A model generated the notes under the pieces. It saw nothing but the letters and a program-made list of their open reading frames with translations, searched no databases and was not told the DNA's origin. From Tigriopus japonicus (lineage: Eukaryota > Arthropoda > Copepoda > Harpacticoida > Harpacticidae), in NCBI GenBank assembly GCA_010645155.1, contig CM021320.1:5718724-5782723 (forward strand): a stretch of 64,000 nt of DNA, read 5' to 3'. A program made the translations under genes and the position numbers. Shown here piece after piece: positions 38,999 to 53,039 of the stretch. Each line of letters opens with the position of its first letter. Position 1 is the stretch's first letter.

Positions 38999-41900
38999 TT
39001 CACATACACACTCACGGCTTGCTTACTTGCTTGCTTACACGTACGATGTTCTTTCATACGTAGTGGAGAAGAGCCAGGAGCAACAGACTTTCTTTCTATG
39101 GAGAGCCTCTTCCTTCCTTCTCAAAGGACACCGAGGACGAGCTAGAATGTCGGAAAGAGGACGCAAAAAGTGAAGGGAAATACCAACAAGGTGATGTCGG
39201 ACAAATACTCCTCTATGTACATTCCCTTCCAAGCCTTTTTAGATAAGAAAAAGTGGGAAAGGACGTTGGGTAATGAGTTTTCACGGGCGATCCCATCCAT
39301 TAATCCTACGCAATAACAAGTACCGTGTCATTGCAGTCATGGATTTGAGGAAGATGGAGTTGGGCCTCTTGTCGGACAGAATTCAGTAGTTGGATGCAGG
39401 AGCAAAGGGGAACTAAAATTGGAACCATTCTGGAAACTCGTGGATCGATCTCGAGAAAGTGGGCTTCAAATTTAACTCTCGAGACACACTCTGGCTCAAC
39501 CTCAGACACTTAAAGCGGGGCCCATTTTTTCTTCAGGAAATGTGAGATGGAACACTTCTTCTGCCTCGTCTCCTCCTTCTTCTGCTCTTGGTCCTCCTCG
39601 TCGTCATCCCTTCGATCCCTTCAAAGAGGAGGAAATTTGGATCAGAAACGTTCTTCTTGGGATCTTTTCTCCCCTCGTCGTCTCTACATCTTTTTTTCTT
39701 CATCCTCCTCCTCTTCCTCTTTCCATTGGTATAGCATTGCACTATGCTGTGTTGGCATATTGGAATTTGCCACATTTTGCGATCTAGGCAAGGTTCTAGT
39801 CAAAGAGCGAAAGATCCAATCCAATGGAGAACTGTTCCACTTGGAAGGTAGTCGTTTAAAATCAATTCTCTCTGGGACGAACTTGAGCTTGATCGGGGGC
39901 ACATAACTAATTCATAATCCAGAACGGACGGAATGATCGCGTCAAAGAGTGATTTAAGGACCATCATAAAGTATAAGACGAATTCGTTTGGTTTGAGCAT
40001 AAGTCCATTTTGTGCATTCATCATCAGGCTTGACGTGCATGGATTACATATTAAAATGGAGCAATGTTGGTTGCTAACAATGGTCCATGTACGTAGGTAA
40101 GCACTGTATCCATGGTAGATAATCGGTGGCCCTAAGCTGACATAATTATTATTCAATGACTGTGAGGCGAGTCCGTCCCTCCAAGAGCCCACCTGGCTGG
40201 GTTAGTACGGGAAAAACAACAGAACTGAATAATTAATCATGCGTTCCATGTTCTCCAAATGGTCCCGATGTCAGACCTTGGCTAGTAGACTCTGACAAGG
40301 TCTACTACGTTTCCATTCTATTCTACATACATTTACATACCCAGTTGTGAATAACGAACCTAATATGCTTGTTCCACATGAAGGAGTGTCAAAGTCAGGC
40401 GAAATTAAAGACTTCTTGGGCCACGTCCGTCCGTCACTAATGTGAAAGTAATTTCATTTCTATCTCGTCCCTCCTTCTTCTCTCTTCCTCTCTGAATGAA
40501 AATTCTTCGTTGCCAATCCATTCAGCTGCAAATCGTCAGTCTTTGTGCTCTCGTTCTCAGCCATTAAAAGTAGCCTCGAGCAAATCAGTCCCGAGGCCAG
40601 AAGGATAAAGTTGGGGGGACTTCTTTCCCTCGCCCGAGCTCTTATGCTCTCATTTTTGTTCCACTCAACCATTGTTCTCATTGAAATCTGTTCCAGTTTA
40701 TATCTTTGGTGGAAAGAGAGGATGAGGTTCCATTTCTCGCCTCCAGTCAAGTTTCCTTCCTCTTTTTTAACACGGAGAACAGATAGCAGACCTGAGACGA
40801 TGACGACTTCTGTCGGTGAACCATGGTGTTGTGGAGCAAGATTATGCGCTAAAAAAGGGAACCAGTTCGGAGCAAAATCTACCACTGCATTCACGTTTTT
40901 TCCACATCCCTTTTTCTTCTTCTGCTTCCGTTGCTTCGATGGGCCCTTCATGATATTCTTGGGAAGAAAAAGAAGCAACAGTTCGCTTTCCAGGATCATG
41001 CAGTCCCCATTCAGACTGCGGCAATTTCAACAAGTTGTTCCCTCTCGTTTGAAGGAAATACAAGAACGAGAACATTTGGTTCTTTTCCTTAAGACTATCA
41101 AAGCCTTTGCCACGATTAGTTTATCCCCAAATCATGCTTTAACGCATTAAGTGCCAAATCTAAGTGAACACCTCGAGAAATCGGTCACTCGTTTTCGAAG
41201 TGCCTGGAACACTTAAGGGGACACCAAATCGATGCAAATGACTGTAATTTTCTCAAATGGCCGTGCTTTTTTTCTTATCATTGAGTTTGGAACGCGATGG
41301 TTCCACTCCGCCTGTTCTACACGTACTTCAAAAGGGCGTGAAGAAAATTTCAGGCTACTAACCCATGAATTTTTCATGGCATGAAGCTATATTTGGATTA
41401 GCCGCATATTAGATTCATGTTTTAAAACGCACCCTAATGGGGTCCAATTGAAGGTTGGTTTGATCCTGTGGTCAGTGAATGATTTATCCAAGAAGCCGAC
41501 AAGACCCCAGCAAAAACTGACGCGGACCAAATCCTAATATTGAGAAGCTTGAATCATCAATCACGAGCTATTCGTTGTAAATGCCATGGGACTTATCTCT
41601 GAGAAAATAACACCCAGTCTTGTTGGGCAGGATTAGTAATCTTTTTTATTCTGCTCTTGCTTGTGAGTGATTGACAATGGACTTCTCAGTAAGTGTGCTC
41701 GCTCTCCTTTGGAGGAGTTACCTAATCTCGACCACTTGTCTCTTGGCAAAGTAGTCCAAGATCAGTTAGGGAACACGAGGACCCTGATTCTCGATGTGTT
41801 CCAATCTCCAAAGTTACAGGACCCGAGGGAGGTGGGTGAGATTAATTTGTCATTACATAGAGTCAAAGATGACGGCTGGAGGACAGATCAAGCTAGGATC

Positions 41901-42564
41901 AGAGGTGCAAGGACCCCTAAAATGCGAACAAGCATCGACATTCCTACTTGTTATAGACTAGGAACTAAGATTTTATGGTCGGAGAGTTCCATTGACTAAA
42001 GAGGTTTGCTCAAGGTGAATCACGATATTCCCGAACGAAGAGTCACGTCTCACGTTGTGAGCTTGCATTTTCTTTCCACAAAGTCGAGGTGGAGGCCAAC
42101 TTGGCACAGGAGCTGTTCGTTTCGTCAGGACTAATGGTTTTTAGGTCTTTATCATGCTCGTCTATGCTGACTTTTAGGCCGTGACTTTTAGCTTCAACGG
42201 CCTGAACTAACTGAACAACATGTCAAGATTTTTGAAGGCAGACTTTAATGTTTGCATTTGAAATGCACTACTAGATGTTGTGGCATTGACAGTCTGACTT
42301 GTATGTTTTCATGACTTGCTCAGTGAAGTTCAGACATATTTACACAACTGCCTATGAGACGAGCCCAGATTGACTTGTTGTTGGAAGTTCTTTTCTATGG
42401 GATAGTCTGCTAATGGAAATGTTTTGAATGTAAAACCAGGTATATATAAATTGGTCCATCATTGAGGTCATTTGGCCGTCAGGGGTCGGTCATTTAATGC
42501 GTGAGCAATCATGATATCCCAATGAACAAGGCCTTTTTGGCGAACCAGGCATTCTTGCACATCT

Positions 42565-42581
42565 ACACACACACACACACA
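42565..42581. repeat. (AC)n microsatellite
   Basis: Short pure AC dinucleotide run in the CELF intron. Similar short AC or AG runs lie at 43757-43775, 44951-44966 and 54902-54917. Confidence 0.85.
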
Positions 42582-45500
42582 TATTGAGACACAAGCTGAG
42601 ATGCGAAAGAGCTTTGGAAAGGGGCCAAAACCTCCTAAGTAATCCTTTTGAAGCGTCTCAAAGAAGGCAGAAAGAGAGAGAGAGAGAAAACGTAAGATGG
42701 AGAAGAGTGTACTATTACACCCGGGTACATTTAGGACTGAAACATCCCTACTGCCTGATATTCTTGGAGCTATTTGCCGAGGAGACCTGCCAGTGTGTGT
42801 ATGTATTGATCCCATCATTTAGATCAAAGGCAAAATTTTCCCCAAATTTCGAAGAGGAGGATGAGGCCATCCATCTAGTCAGTCAGTCAGCCATCCCGCC
42901 AACTACTGTGCACATGAAGTAGAGGGCGGAATAGTAAGTGCATGACGCTGAAGGCCAAAAAGGACCGAAAAGGAAAGAGAGAAAAAAGATTTCTTGGCCT
43001 TCTTCGTCTCCGCAATTTTTTCTTCCCTTTTTGGGAACTGGCCCAGGATAGCTTTGATGCTTTCTTGAACGAGGTAGGAAAGAGGCTGCTAGTCCTCAGA
43101 AGGAGCAGGAAAAGAAGGAAGGACCATTGGGAAAAAAGGATAATTTCAAATTCACTGAATAAAGGGAGAGGAATTGAAATATTGGAATTGACTGTGTACC
43201 ATGGCTGTGAGGCGGAGAGAAGCATCCAAGACCAGTGCCTTCCCTGTATGGTATGGATGGAGTGAAGTGAAGGGGACTTTCTTGAATTTGAAGCCTAGCC
43301 CTTGGGACTTGAATGCAATGGAGGCAAAAGCCAATGAGAGAAAGAGAGGAGAGGGGACTGGGACTTTTCCCTAGTTCCCAGATGGGATCGAAAAGGAATA
43401 AGGGTATGTGGGCCGCCCAGTCCCCAAGTAGGACTACGATGTGGTAGTAGTTGTTCAAGTAGTACCAAAGTCTTGTGGTAGTCTGTAATAGTGTTCCGAC
43501 CCGAGTGAGCTGATTCTCCATTTCGGCACACGGATGTATGTCATTTGGTTCCAGTGGTTGAGCGTCTTCCAATCTCAGATTGAAAAGCATGATTTCAAAG
43601 AGCTCGACCAACCACTTTCAGGCCGTAAATGGAGCTCCCCACTCTATTCTCTCATGGTCTTCAGTGTCCGTCCGTGTGGGACACAATCTTATCCCTGGCA
43701 GATAAGCAAATTGTCAATGGAAAACTATGGTTCGTACGAGGGGGACAATCGTGGTCAGAGAGAGAGAGAGAGAGAAAGAAAGACCTGGCAATGTAAGTTC
43801 TTCACTCACTGAGTGACCCTTGCCACAATCATACACATGAGAAAGAAACAGAAAGAACCACTGAGAGTGTAGGACAAAATCAACTTGCTTAGAGGCGAAA
43901 AAGTCAATTCTGCTTGCTCAGGAACAAGGAAAAAAGAATATATTGTGTGAGTTCCCAGAAGCCAAAGGAGCAGCAGTACTACATAAGTAGGAGAAGGAGG
44001 AAGAGGAGGGTGATGCTCGCTCGTGGTTCCATCCTCCTTGTTCCACTCCCACAATTGGCTAAAGGCCGATGCAAGCAAATTCCCGTGGCCAGAGAATAAG
44101 CAAAGTCGTGGTAAAACTACAGGATGGTCCAATATTGATGAGCAGGCTCTGCCAATCTTTGTCAACCGCTAATAGACTGGCTTTGAAACTAATCTCAAAC
44201 CCGACCACTTGAGTCTTTGAATGGAGCAAATACCAAAATGAAAATCCCAAGATCTGATACCAAACACCCTGTAGTCGATGATGTCGGCGATGTTCCTAGG
44301 AACAGTGGAGGAGGCATTGGTCGAAATAGTGGTTGTAGGAGTACAGGAGTAGTAATGGAGTCAATGTGAAGCACCCTCGAATGATCTCAAATTGGACCTT
44401 TGTGGCCAGCAGGCCTTGGACCACGACCAAGCGGACAAGGCTGCACGTGCGTGTAGAAATGGCGACGGGAGCAAAGCGGCCAACGAAGGCTCTTCTTCTT
44501 CTTTTCTTCTTTTTCATCCCACTCCTGTTCTGGCCCCAATAAATGGAAATATACATATAAGAAGACCGTCCTCCCACAATACGCACTCATTCCTCCAGCT
44601 TAGATGCAGGGGAGTACAGAATATTGTCCAGTATTCATAATGCATTCAAGCTTCATTGATGATGCAAGTGAGCGTGGAGAGCCCGAGAGTAAAGTCAAAA
44701 AAGGCCGCGGATTATGGACACCTGCAAATCACAGGCCTTGAGGTCTACTATGAATGACCATGGGCAGGTATTTAGTTTCTTCAATTGTGTTTGGATATTG
44801 AAGTCTGTCATTCGTGTTGTTGCTCTGATTGATTAATGGGCAAATTAGCATTCTCAAACCAAATTAGTTGCCTTGCCTCGACTTACAGTGTAACTAAAAA
44901 CGACAAAAGAACTTTCATGAAGGCGTATCCTACTTATTTCAAATCATGCCAGAGAGAGAGAGAGAGTTGTCCTTTCTTTTTTTCGGACAAACGGAACCGA
45001 AGGAGAAGTGTTTTCCACCTCAGCAATTTGCACCAGACACCTAACAATTAAAGGCAAATTAAGAAGGACTCTCTGGAGTGAGAGGAAAGAAGAAAGAACG
45101 AACGAAGGAAAGGAAGATAAGAGAATTAACCTCGTTATAAGCGGACGTGTAGTTCTGTGGAGAGCCAGGGGAAATCGGGGGAAGTTTACTTTCTTCTCGA
45201 TGCCAAAGTATCACATTATGTATGAATTGCTGAAGAAAGAATTTGGCCCCAAACCTGACATTTGGATTCGATGGCCACACGAGACTAGGGGTCTAGAAAA
45301 ATTTCGATTGGCATTATCAGTCTCTATCATCTGAAACCTTCAACGGTGACAAGGGCTCCTTTTTTGCTTCCACTCCATTCCTTTCGAGGGCTTTCTTCCT
45401 CCTCCTCCTCTTCTTCCTCCTTCTTGGGTTGCATTTTCTTCCATAATAAAGCTGTCGGCCATTTAAAGCGGTTACGATGGGACACCAACGAGGGATCAGT

Positions 45501-48500
45501 AAGTAACGCCTTACCTAACCAAAAACCGGACCTTGGAATTTATTGGCCCAACTGCTCGAAATGGCCTTTGTTCCCGGTACGCAACAATCCTGGCCGAAGA
45601 TGGATTAGAAGTCGGCTAGAAACAGATTTTTAGAAAACATTGCCACAAATGTGAATGTTAGCCAAAAGACCACAAGTTGAGGCTTAAGATGTGATACTAA
45701 CTACGAAGTACAAATCTCTGTTCCATGAAGCAATTTGGATCCTTGAACGCTCACAAAGAGTCCGTATTCTCTCTGTGGGCTTGGATCGGGTGACTGTGGG
45801 CACATAATTTATGGTTTGCTTGGAGATTCCATCACGGCAGTTCACTTCAAATTGAGCATCTCGTGGATGGAAGAAACGAGCAGAACGAGAAGAAGAGGCA
45901 CAAGAAAGGACTCTTTGAAGGGGCTTCTGCTCGTAGTCGTGTGTCGAGCATTTCGGATCTGCGTTTACGATACAAACAATGACTTTTTGCGGCACCATCA
46001 TAATCTCGTTCGTCCTCTTCTTTACGATTTGGGAGCGCTTGAAAAAGCATTCCATCAAGCTTTGATACCATTTTTGCACCCAAAGGAAAGATTTCAAGGA
46101 AATAAGGGGGCGAAGGAGTTAGAAGAGACGAGAAGAAGGCAAGTGACCAAGCCCAAATCCTTGTCGAGAGTCTTCCCATCCATATGGTCTTGATGGTTAT
46201 TGGAGCTGCTTCCATCAAGAGTCGTTCATCACCTTTCTTTTCGACCACGAGCATTTCGTCACCATGAAAGACGGAAGGAGGGAAGACTGAGAAGGTCTTG
46301 AGAGGGGTCCAACGGGTTGGAAGAGCAGACAACTTGGAGGACATTTTCTCAGGATCAAGATATAGGGCTGAGATATTCCCCCGGATTCCACTTGCTTCAA
46401 TCTTCAATGTGGTCAGATATTTCATCTACTGCAACTTGACTGAGCGGTAAGTCCGCTGCTTTTCTCAGCTCTTTTCAGGGACCCGTGTGGGTTGCGTTCC
46501 AATTGTGTCCCAGGATTCATTTCAAGTGCTTCAAACACATCCAAAGAGATCTGATTGAGCGTTTGCAAAGAAAGAGATTGCATTAGGGCACACTCGTTCT
46601 TCTGTGTGACGTGCAAAATGACATGCAACAACACGTTTCTCCTCCCTTGAGCCTGAAAGCCCATCGGAATGCAACCAGAGGACGAATGAACGCAGCACGC
46701 AATATGGATTCAGGGAGCACAACAATGTATGTTCACCGACACTGCATACTACCAGTTCCAATTTGTGAATATACGAGTAAAGATATTCTTTTGTTCATAA
46801 ATGAATTTTAGAGGTTACCTCCGCACGCGACAGCTGACCTCTGCAACCCACGTGGTCGAGGAAGTGGTTTGGGCCACACCTTTTGTTCGCTTTCCCATGC
46901 TTGGATTCATTGAGCCGCCTGTTCCATTTGTTGAAGGAAGCGAAGAGGGGATGGAAATTTCCATTTTAACGCTTGTCACTTACAACTGGAATTAAGTCAA
47001 AGAGGAGCAACCAGAATGGAACGGATGGAGCGAACCAACCAACGGGAAATGGGAAAACGCCAAAGATGGTGGGTCGAGTGAAGGCACGATTTGGGCGAGG
47101 GTTGAAACAAAGGATCCATGGGATTTAAGTGCATTCCTGTCATCAACCTTTTGCCGGATTTACATAAAGGATAAAGACCTGGAGCGTGGACTCCCAAACC
47201 CAATTGCAACACGGCTCACAGCCAACACCGAGACCACGACCAATGCTAACAACGACCACCGACCTCGGTGCTTCTTCAATTCAATTTCATTCAAAAGTAC
47301 TTACGTGTTGGCTTGCGGGAATATGCACACTTGCAGTATCTAAAGCTTTGGTTGAGTTTTCGAAAATGCTCAAAATCAGTATCAGGTGCTTACGATTGCG
47401 ATCTTCCTGCCTAGCCATATGAATGAAAGGGTTTTGGTGTTCATTTTAATCGATGAAGCTCGACTCTTTTTGTGGGAATTCTTATCAGCTTAATACACAT
47501 GGCAACAAGGTTAAAAAGCCAGAGTTTTGCAAATCGTCGGGAATCGTTCCGATAGAAACTGATAGGCATCGTTGGTGGGGAAAAAACAAACACACATTCT
47601 TTTACCCACGGCAAATGAAGACACATGCCCGTGTACCCATGTTGTGAGAACTGTCTGCATCTTGTACCCACTAACTAGGAATTACTGCAAATTTGCTAAA
47701 GCAATACGAACTCGCTCAGGAAGGCAATTTTCGTCCCTAAAATGGAACAAGCCATTCGCTTTGACGTCGCTCCTGTCTCTGGTCCCTCTCCGTCCCCAAT
47801 TTATTCATCCGAAGCTATAAATTTCAATTTCCCTACGAAATATTTTCCGTGCCACCCAAAAAGCTAATTTCCATTTCAAGTCGAGCCACGGACAACAACT
47901 AACCAACCAACTCCTTGTTGACTGAAGTAAAATGGAACAACACAACCAAGGAACAAAGTCTCAAACCCCGCCAAATGAAGCATTCTACAAAGGCAATCTG
48001 TCTCTCAAATGGTGGTCCACGTGACCAGTTTTTTTCTCTCTAAAGGTGGGTCATTTCGAAAGATTGAAAGTGAAACGTCGATATCCCTAGGGGAGAAGTT
48101 TTTTGAACTGTCCCAGTGTTGTTATTACGAGTGAAAAGCCGGTCATTTGTGTCGAGTGCTTTGAAAGCCACCTACCAAGAGCCAAATGGGAGGGGATGAT
48201 GAGAATGGTTTTAAAAAAGTTCAATGAACTCGGACCACCAATGCCAGATGACATGACAGATGCAAGGGAGAAAAATCTCAGTACCAACCTACCCACTTGC
48301 AGTCCACTCAATCCTCACATAATCAGAGAGAGGGCTGCTTGGGATTGGAACGAGTGGGGAAAGCGGATGAACGGTCCCGAAGTGCATTAACATTCACAAG
48401 AGCATTTATTGATTCCGTCAAATGCAAGAAAGTAATCTCATGTTATAGAAAAAAGCTTGGCACTCATGGGTCTTGACCGAGAACTACCGGAAAAAAACCA

Positions 48501-51500
48501 TCTGAGCACAACAATAGGATTGTCCCAGTTGAAGCTTACCCTAAGCCTAGCGAGTGAACTACTCACCGGCCCCATCCAACCATCTATTCATTCACCAATA
48601 CGAGCTCAGTTATGGACTATACTCAGCCACACAGCGCCTGTAAAGGACGACCCCATATTTTGTATACAGCATCCATATCCTCCTTCACAATACATATCGT
48701 GTGGTGCTTTCTTGTCCAATGTGCATGGAGAAAAAAGACCTCCAAGAAGAGGTACAGTTGTGTACATACAGAGGGATCCCGTGCTTCTGGCTTCTCATGT
48801 GTCGTACAAGAACAACGAGACCGACTTCTATTGTAGGGCTTGTATGTGTGTTCAAAAACGTGTAGAGTGTGGTCCCAGCCAGCCACACGTAAGCAAGCAG
48901 CAGTACAGGACCGCTGCCTGAAGTTGGCGAGATGGTTGGTGGAAACTCATCACCACTTTCAATAACAAAGGGGATCACCAGAGCAAACACCAATGCATAC
49001 AGATGCATGCATGATTCTTCACCAGAGATCTCTCCTGTCTCCCTCACCAACGAACCAACGAACGAACGAACGAACCAGCACACTCAAATGGGTTGAGAGG
49101 AAATGGTGGGACGTGCGAGTCTAATTAGGAAATTTCGTTCCAAACCCATCAGGGCCCGAATAATGGCTCAATGGGCTGGTGGTGGGTGCTATGTATTATC
49201 TCCAAGTGCAATCACGGGATCTTGCTCAAAGTGTTGATGAAAACCGATGGAAACGGAAAATTGCTGGTTGTAAATTGGCAATCACAAGGTTGGTCAATTA
49301 ACTAAGAGACTTAAAAAGCAAGAATGTTCTAATTTTATAACGAATTAATGGAAAATGAGCGAACAACACCGTATTAACAATTTCGAACTTCTTTGGCCTT
49401 AAAGAACCAAGTTAGTAAAACGTGAATAGAGTTCGTTCCATGAGATATTTCCTAAGCCATCTGCGTTAATTATGGAGACTTATTTTCGTAGCCCTTATTG
49501 TAGTTTACTGGTTGGAGTTTCTTCCAATTGATAAACCAAAAGTTTAATGTTCCTGTGTTCCAAATGTTCCTAACAAAATAAGAAGCAAAGTACACTTGCA
49601 AAAGTACTGTATCTTCAAGTTTGCAATTTTCCATGCATGAATATGTCTGGAAGTCTTTTTCGTTTCCAGAACATTATTGAATTACACGTTCATTCTTCGT
49701 CTTATTTATTTTTCCCCCTCTCAAAAATGTTTTAGCTCAATTAGTCTCCGCTTGAAGTTGCAGTTTACCTAATTTGCTCAGTCGAACTATTAGAAATGAT
49801 AAACTGGCATTTTGTAACATTGCAACCGGAGATAACTACAAAGGAATCGATTATGAAGCAATTGGAAGGAAACACGCGAGACTTGATTGCCATTTTACAT
49901 CCCTACCGATTGTTTGTGTAATATTTCTGTATAAAGAATCGTCCACGTGATTGTTTCTTAAAGCCCCTTTTTCTTATGATCTCCCCAAAAATATCTTCTT
50001 CATTTTGGGCCAAAAACAAAATAAAATTTGGATGCTTCCTAAGTGAAGAAGTGACCTCAATGTCGACCCTATTTTGGCACCGAATGGTATGGCTCTCAAT
50101 TTGGCGAACACCTGTTCGCAATTCGGGTTTTGGCAGTTGTTTTGATGCAAGTCAAAGTTTTCGTTTGATCGTCCAATCAGCAGCTTCAGTATGGATAACA
50201 TGCGTGATTTGAGTCCGGATTTTGGCACATAAATAAAGTCACAAGTACAATAATTAGTGAGTGCGTGTCAAGTTCCATTTTCAATTATTGTTCCAAGCTA
50301 ATAGGGTTTGAGTCCTGAGAGCGCATTTTCAAAGCCGACCTCAATCAAATGAGGCCGCGGCGTTTTTTTTTGGCTTTCAAGGTAAGTCTGCTCGAACTTT
50401 GCAAACAACCTCAGTGCTTAATAAAGGTTGTTAATCAATAAATGGATCGTTAAGGTGTTGTAACATACACATAGTTCTCCTTCTTGCTTGACTAAACAGA
50501 GGGTATTGTAGGAGGTGAGGGGACTCAATTTGTGTGGTACCCGTGTTTACGGGCTTCATTGTTGTTCCCTTTTTCCGCCCTGTGTTTCCCTCTGTTTGTC
50601 CGTCATCGTAAAGAGGTACTCAAATGGGAAAAGTTTAGCCTAAAACCCCTGTTTAGGTAAACCACTGCGGGAAATTTTCCAGTCTTACCTCGCACTGAAA
50701 TTGGAATCGATCAACGAGAAGACAAGATGAATTGTTCACTTTAGCTCGAGCTGATGTCGATCTAGTCTCTAACCAATCGTTTGTCAAGGGTTGATAGTTC
50801 TCGATTTGGGGTTTTCCTCAGTGCTAAAATCTCATATGGCCTCAGATTGTCTCGCATCCGTTTACCAAATGAGACTCAGCAAAACTTGAGGGATAAAACA
50901 GTGATTTTTCTCTCCCTGAGTGTGTCTCCTTTCCCAGGCAGCCTAATAATAGAGAGATCTGGCCGTGCTTTCAGGATGAGGGAGAGAAATGAGCTGTCTG
51001 GAACCATGGATCCGACTTGTGAGCCCCCCTTGTTCCCCGCCCCCTTTATCTTATTAGGCGTAGAACACCATCTTGAAGCAATATTTGGTCAACCAATGTG
51101 CCTGTCTGCTTGCTTGCTTGCCTGGCTGCCTACCAGATGAACTCCCACAAAGAACCATAATGAAGCCGTCTCCTTTGCCGTCGGAAAAATTGTCATTAAT
51201 TCGCCCAATTGGATTTGTCCTGTCACTTTTTGTGTCCAAGGGGAACGGAACGAGCTCGAACAGATCGAGTTGATCGAACAACTCACGGTCGCAAGTGGAA
51301 CAAGAAGGGGATCAGTCTTGGGTCGGTCCCTTATGGGGGGCGAAAAATCTCAATCAAACCAGAATTTGGCACATTGAAGAATGGTGCAAAAAAGAGAGGG
51401 AGAGAGAGAACCCACTTTGAGATGTCCATGATCGACGAAGGTGGCTCAGCGAGGGGCCCTCGTTTCCAATTGTGTCCGAAACTTGTTTGTTCGTGTGTGC

Positions 51501-51684
51501 TGTTGCATCCTTTTCCTTTCGCGTTTCGCTTTCCGTTCCCTCCCACTTAATCTGAGAAGTTTTCCTAGTTCTAATGGCTTTCAATCAAGGCCGAAATGAA
51601 TCAAAGTCAGGAAAAATTGCAAAAGCCTACTACTAACCGGTGGGAAGCGTCTTTTGTGAACCACATACGTACTCCTCTTGACTA

Positions 51685-52021
51685 CAGGGTGTTCAATTTG
51701 TGCGAAAGGGCTATCTATTTGTTGAAAATTGGCGGCACTTCTGTCTTCCACATAATCCAGTCATATGCTAAATTGTCAAATCTATCTCATTAAACAGGGT
51801 GTATAGCGAACAATTCCTCTTTTTCAATTTTTATGTATGTCCCAAATCTTAAGACCGCATCACAAGACTAAACTTTATGAAGAAACTACTTCAAAGGGAC
51901 ATTTTCTACCAATTGAAGCATGAGTCAGAATCAAATAAATAAAAATGGAAATTTCCAGGTATTTATCAATAAATCACTTCAATATATTTCCAAATGGATC
52001 CACAACCCATTTTCGGTACCC
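51685..52021. mobile_element. CAGGGTG-ended repeat fragments (mariner/Tc1-like MITE ends)
   Basis: TACAGGGTGTTCAA begins at 51683, a second direct copy CAGGGTGTATAG begins at 51795, and an inverted ACCCTG ends at 52021. Between them the DNA is AT-rich and non-coding, unlike its surroundings. Ends reading (T)ACAGGGTGT are common in arthropod mariner/Tc1-type elements (general knowledge). The matches are short and the boundaries of individual elements are not resolved. A related inverted pair lies at 53323-53462. Confidence 0.35.
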
Positions 52022-52131
52022 TGTGCATAGTCCCTACTGAGTGAGGAATGGTCATAGACAAAGTGGCAAAGATGCGGGAAACGATTGGCCCACCTGTTTT
52101 AAATTCTCAAACCGACAGGATTCAAATTGTG

Positions 52132-52144
52132 CCAGGTGGCGATA
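52132..52144 (+). promoter_or_regulatory. single CTCF-like motif
   Basis: CCAGGTGGCGATA contains the AGGTGGCG core seen at 5269-5331. It lies inside the CELF intron, just right of the CAGGGTG repeats. This is a motif match only. Confidence 0.2.
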
Positions 52145-53039
52145 ACGCCAAACTTGAATCATTGGAACGATCCCAATTGGTCGTTAAGGCTAGCCCACTT
52201 CTTATGGCATCTTCTCTGTGGTGGTGGGATCGTGGTGTGTGAGTATGTGTTGGGATGCAATTCGCCATTTCCAGCTGATATACCTTCTACCTTCCTTAAA
52301 CAAACTTGGATCTTCCGAAGACTTGCTCTTTCACAAAGTAAAGAGAAGTGGAAGGGAGAGCCAGCGAGCCAACTAGTACCTCCATACACACTACTCCATG
52401 TACTGGAGAGGACCAGCCCCTTCAAGATGTTCCATGGAACCGATTTGGAGCAACTTGTAGTCGTCCTTACCGTCGACCTACTCGTGATGGTTCCCCTCGC
52501 TAACGCCATCACCACTGCTTCTCATACCACCACCACTACTACTACTCCTACTAACATGGCTGCGTCTTCTCGTTGTCGTACACAAAGGGATGAAATGGAA
52601 GTTTCATCAATTTTGGAAAACAAATTATCCATCTATCTCTTTCTCGGGCAGCTGGTTCCAGTCAGCTCTTGAAAAATCCTCACCACTCACTGGATGGGAT
52701 TTCTCCACTCTTGAAGGGAACAGGGGACAACGAAAGCGAGCAACGAAGAACTCGGCCGAAGTTGGAGCTTGAGAATTGAGAACCCGATCGATTGTAACAC
52801 CATAAACACGTTAATTGGGAAGGGAAGGAATTTGAAAGGGGATGCAAACTCGAAGAGAGCTCCAATGAAATTTGATCAGTGTTCCAGTCCAGAATGCTCC
52901 AATCAGCCACTATCGTTCACCATCTCATCCTCTGCTCAAGATGAAAAAAAGCTAGCCGTATCATCATACATATTGCAAGAGGTAGGAAAAAAGTTTTTCT
53001 TGAGCAGCTGACGTTCCATTCGCTTCTTCACGATCCAAA

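Larger units (their letters stand above)
38088..53039. other. CELF first visible intron, left part; no exon seen
   Basis: Intronic DNA of the minus-strand CELF gene. It holds microsatellites and many overlapping chance ORFs (the longest are 40545-41150, 40460-40999, 45847-46425, 43096-43611 and 52127-52672), none with a recognisable domain. TGGAAC/GTTCCA hexamers are dense throughout. A short AT-rich island lies at about 49.2-50.6 kb, without an identifiable element. Confidence 0.6.

Noticed and set aside
40545..41150. 201-codon plus-strand open frame
   Set aside because: Phe/Ser/Leu-rich composition from T-rich DNA, overlapped by a 179-codon frame on the other strand, no domain, and inside the CELF intron.
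45847..46425. 192-codon minus-strand open frame
   Set aside because: No recognisable domain or splice context; overlaps equally open frames on the other strand.
52127..52672. 181-codon plus-strand open frame with a Thr run
   Set aside because: The Thr run derives from an ACC/ACT simple repeat and no homology is recognised. No convincing start.
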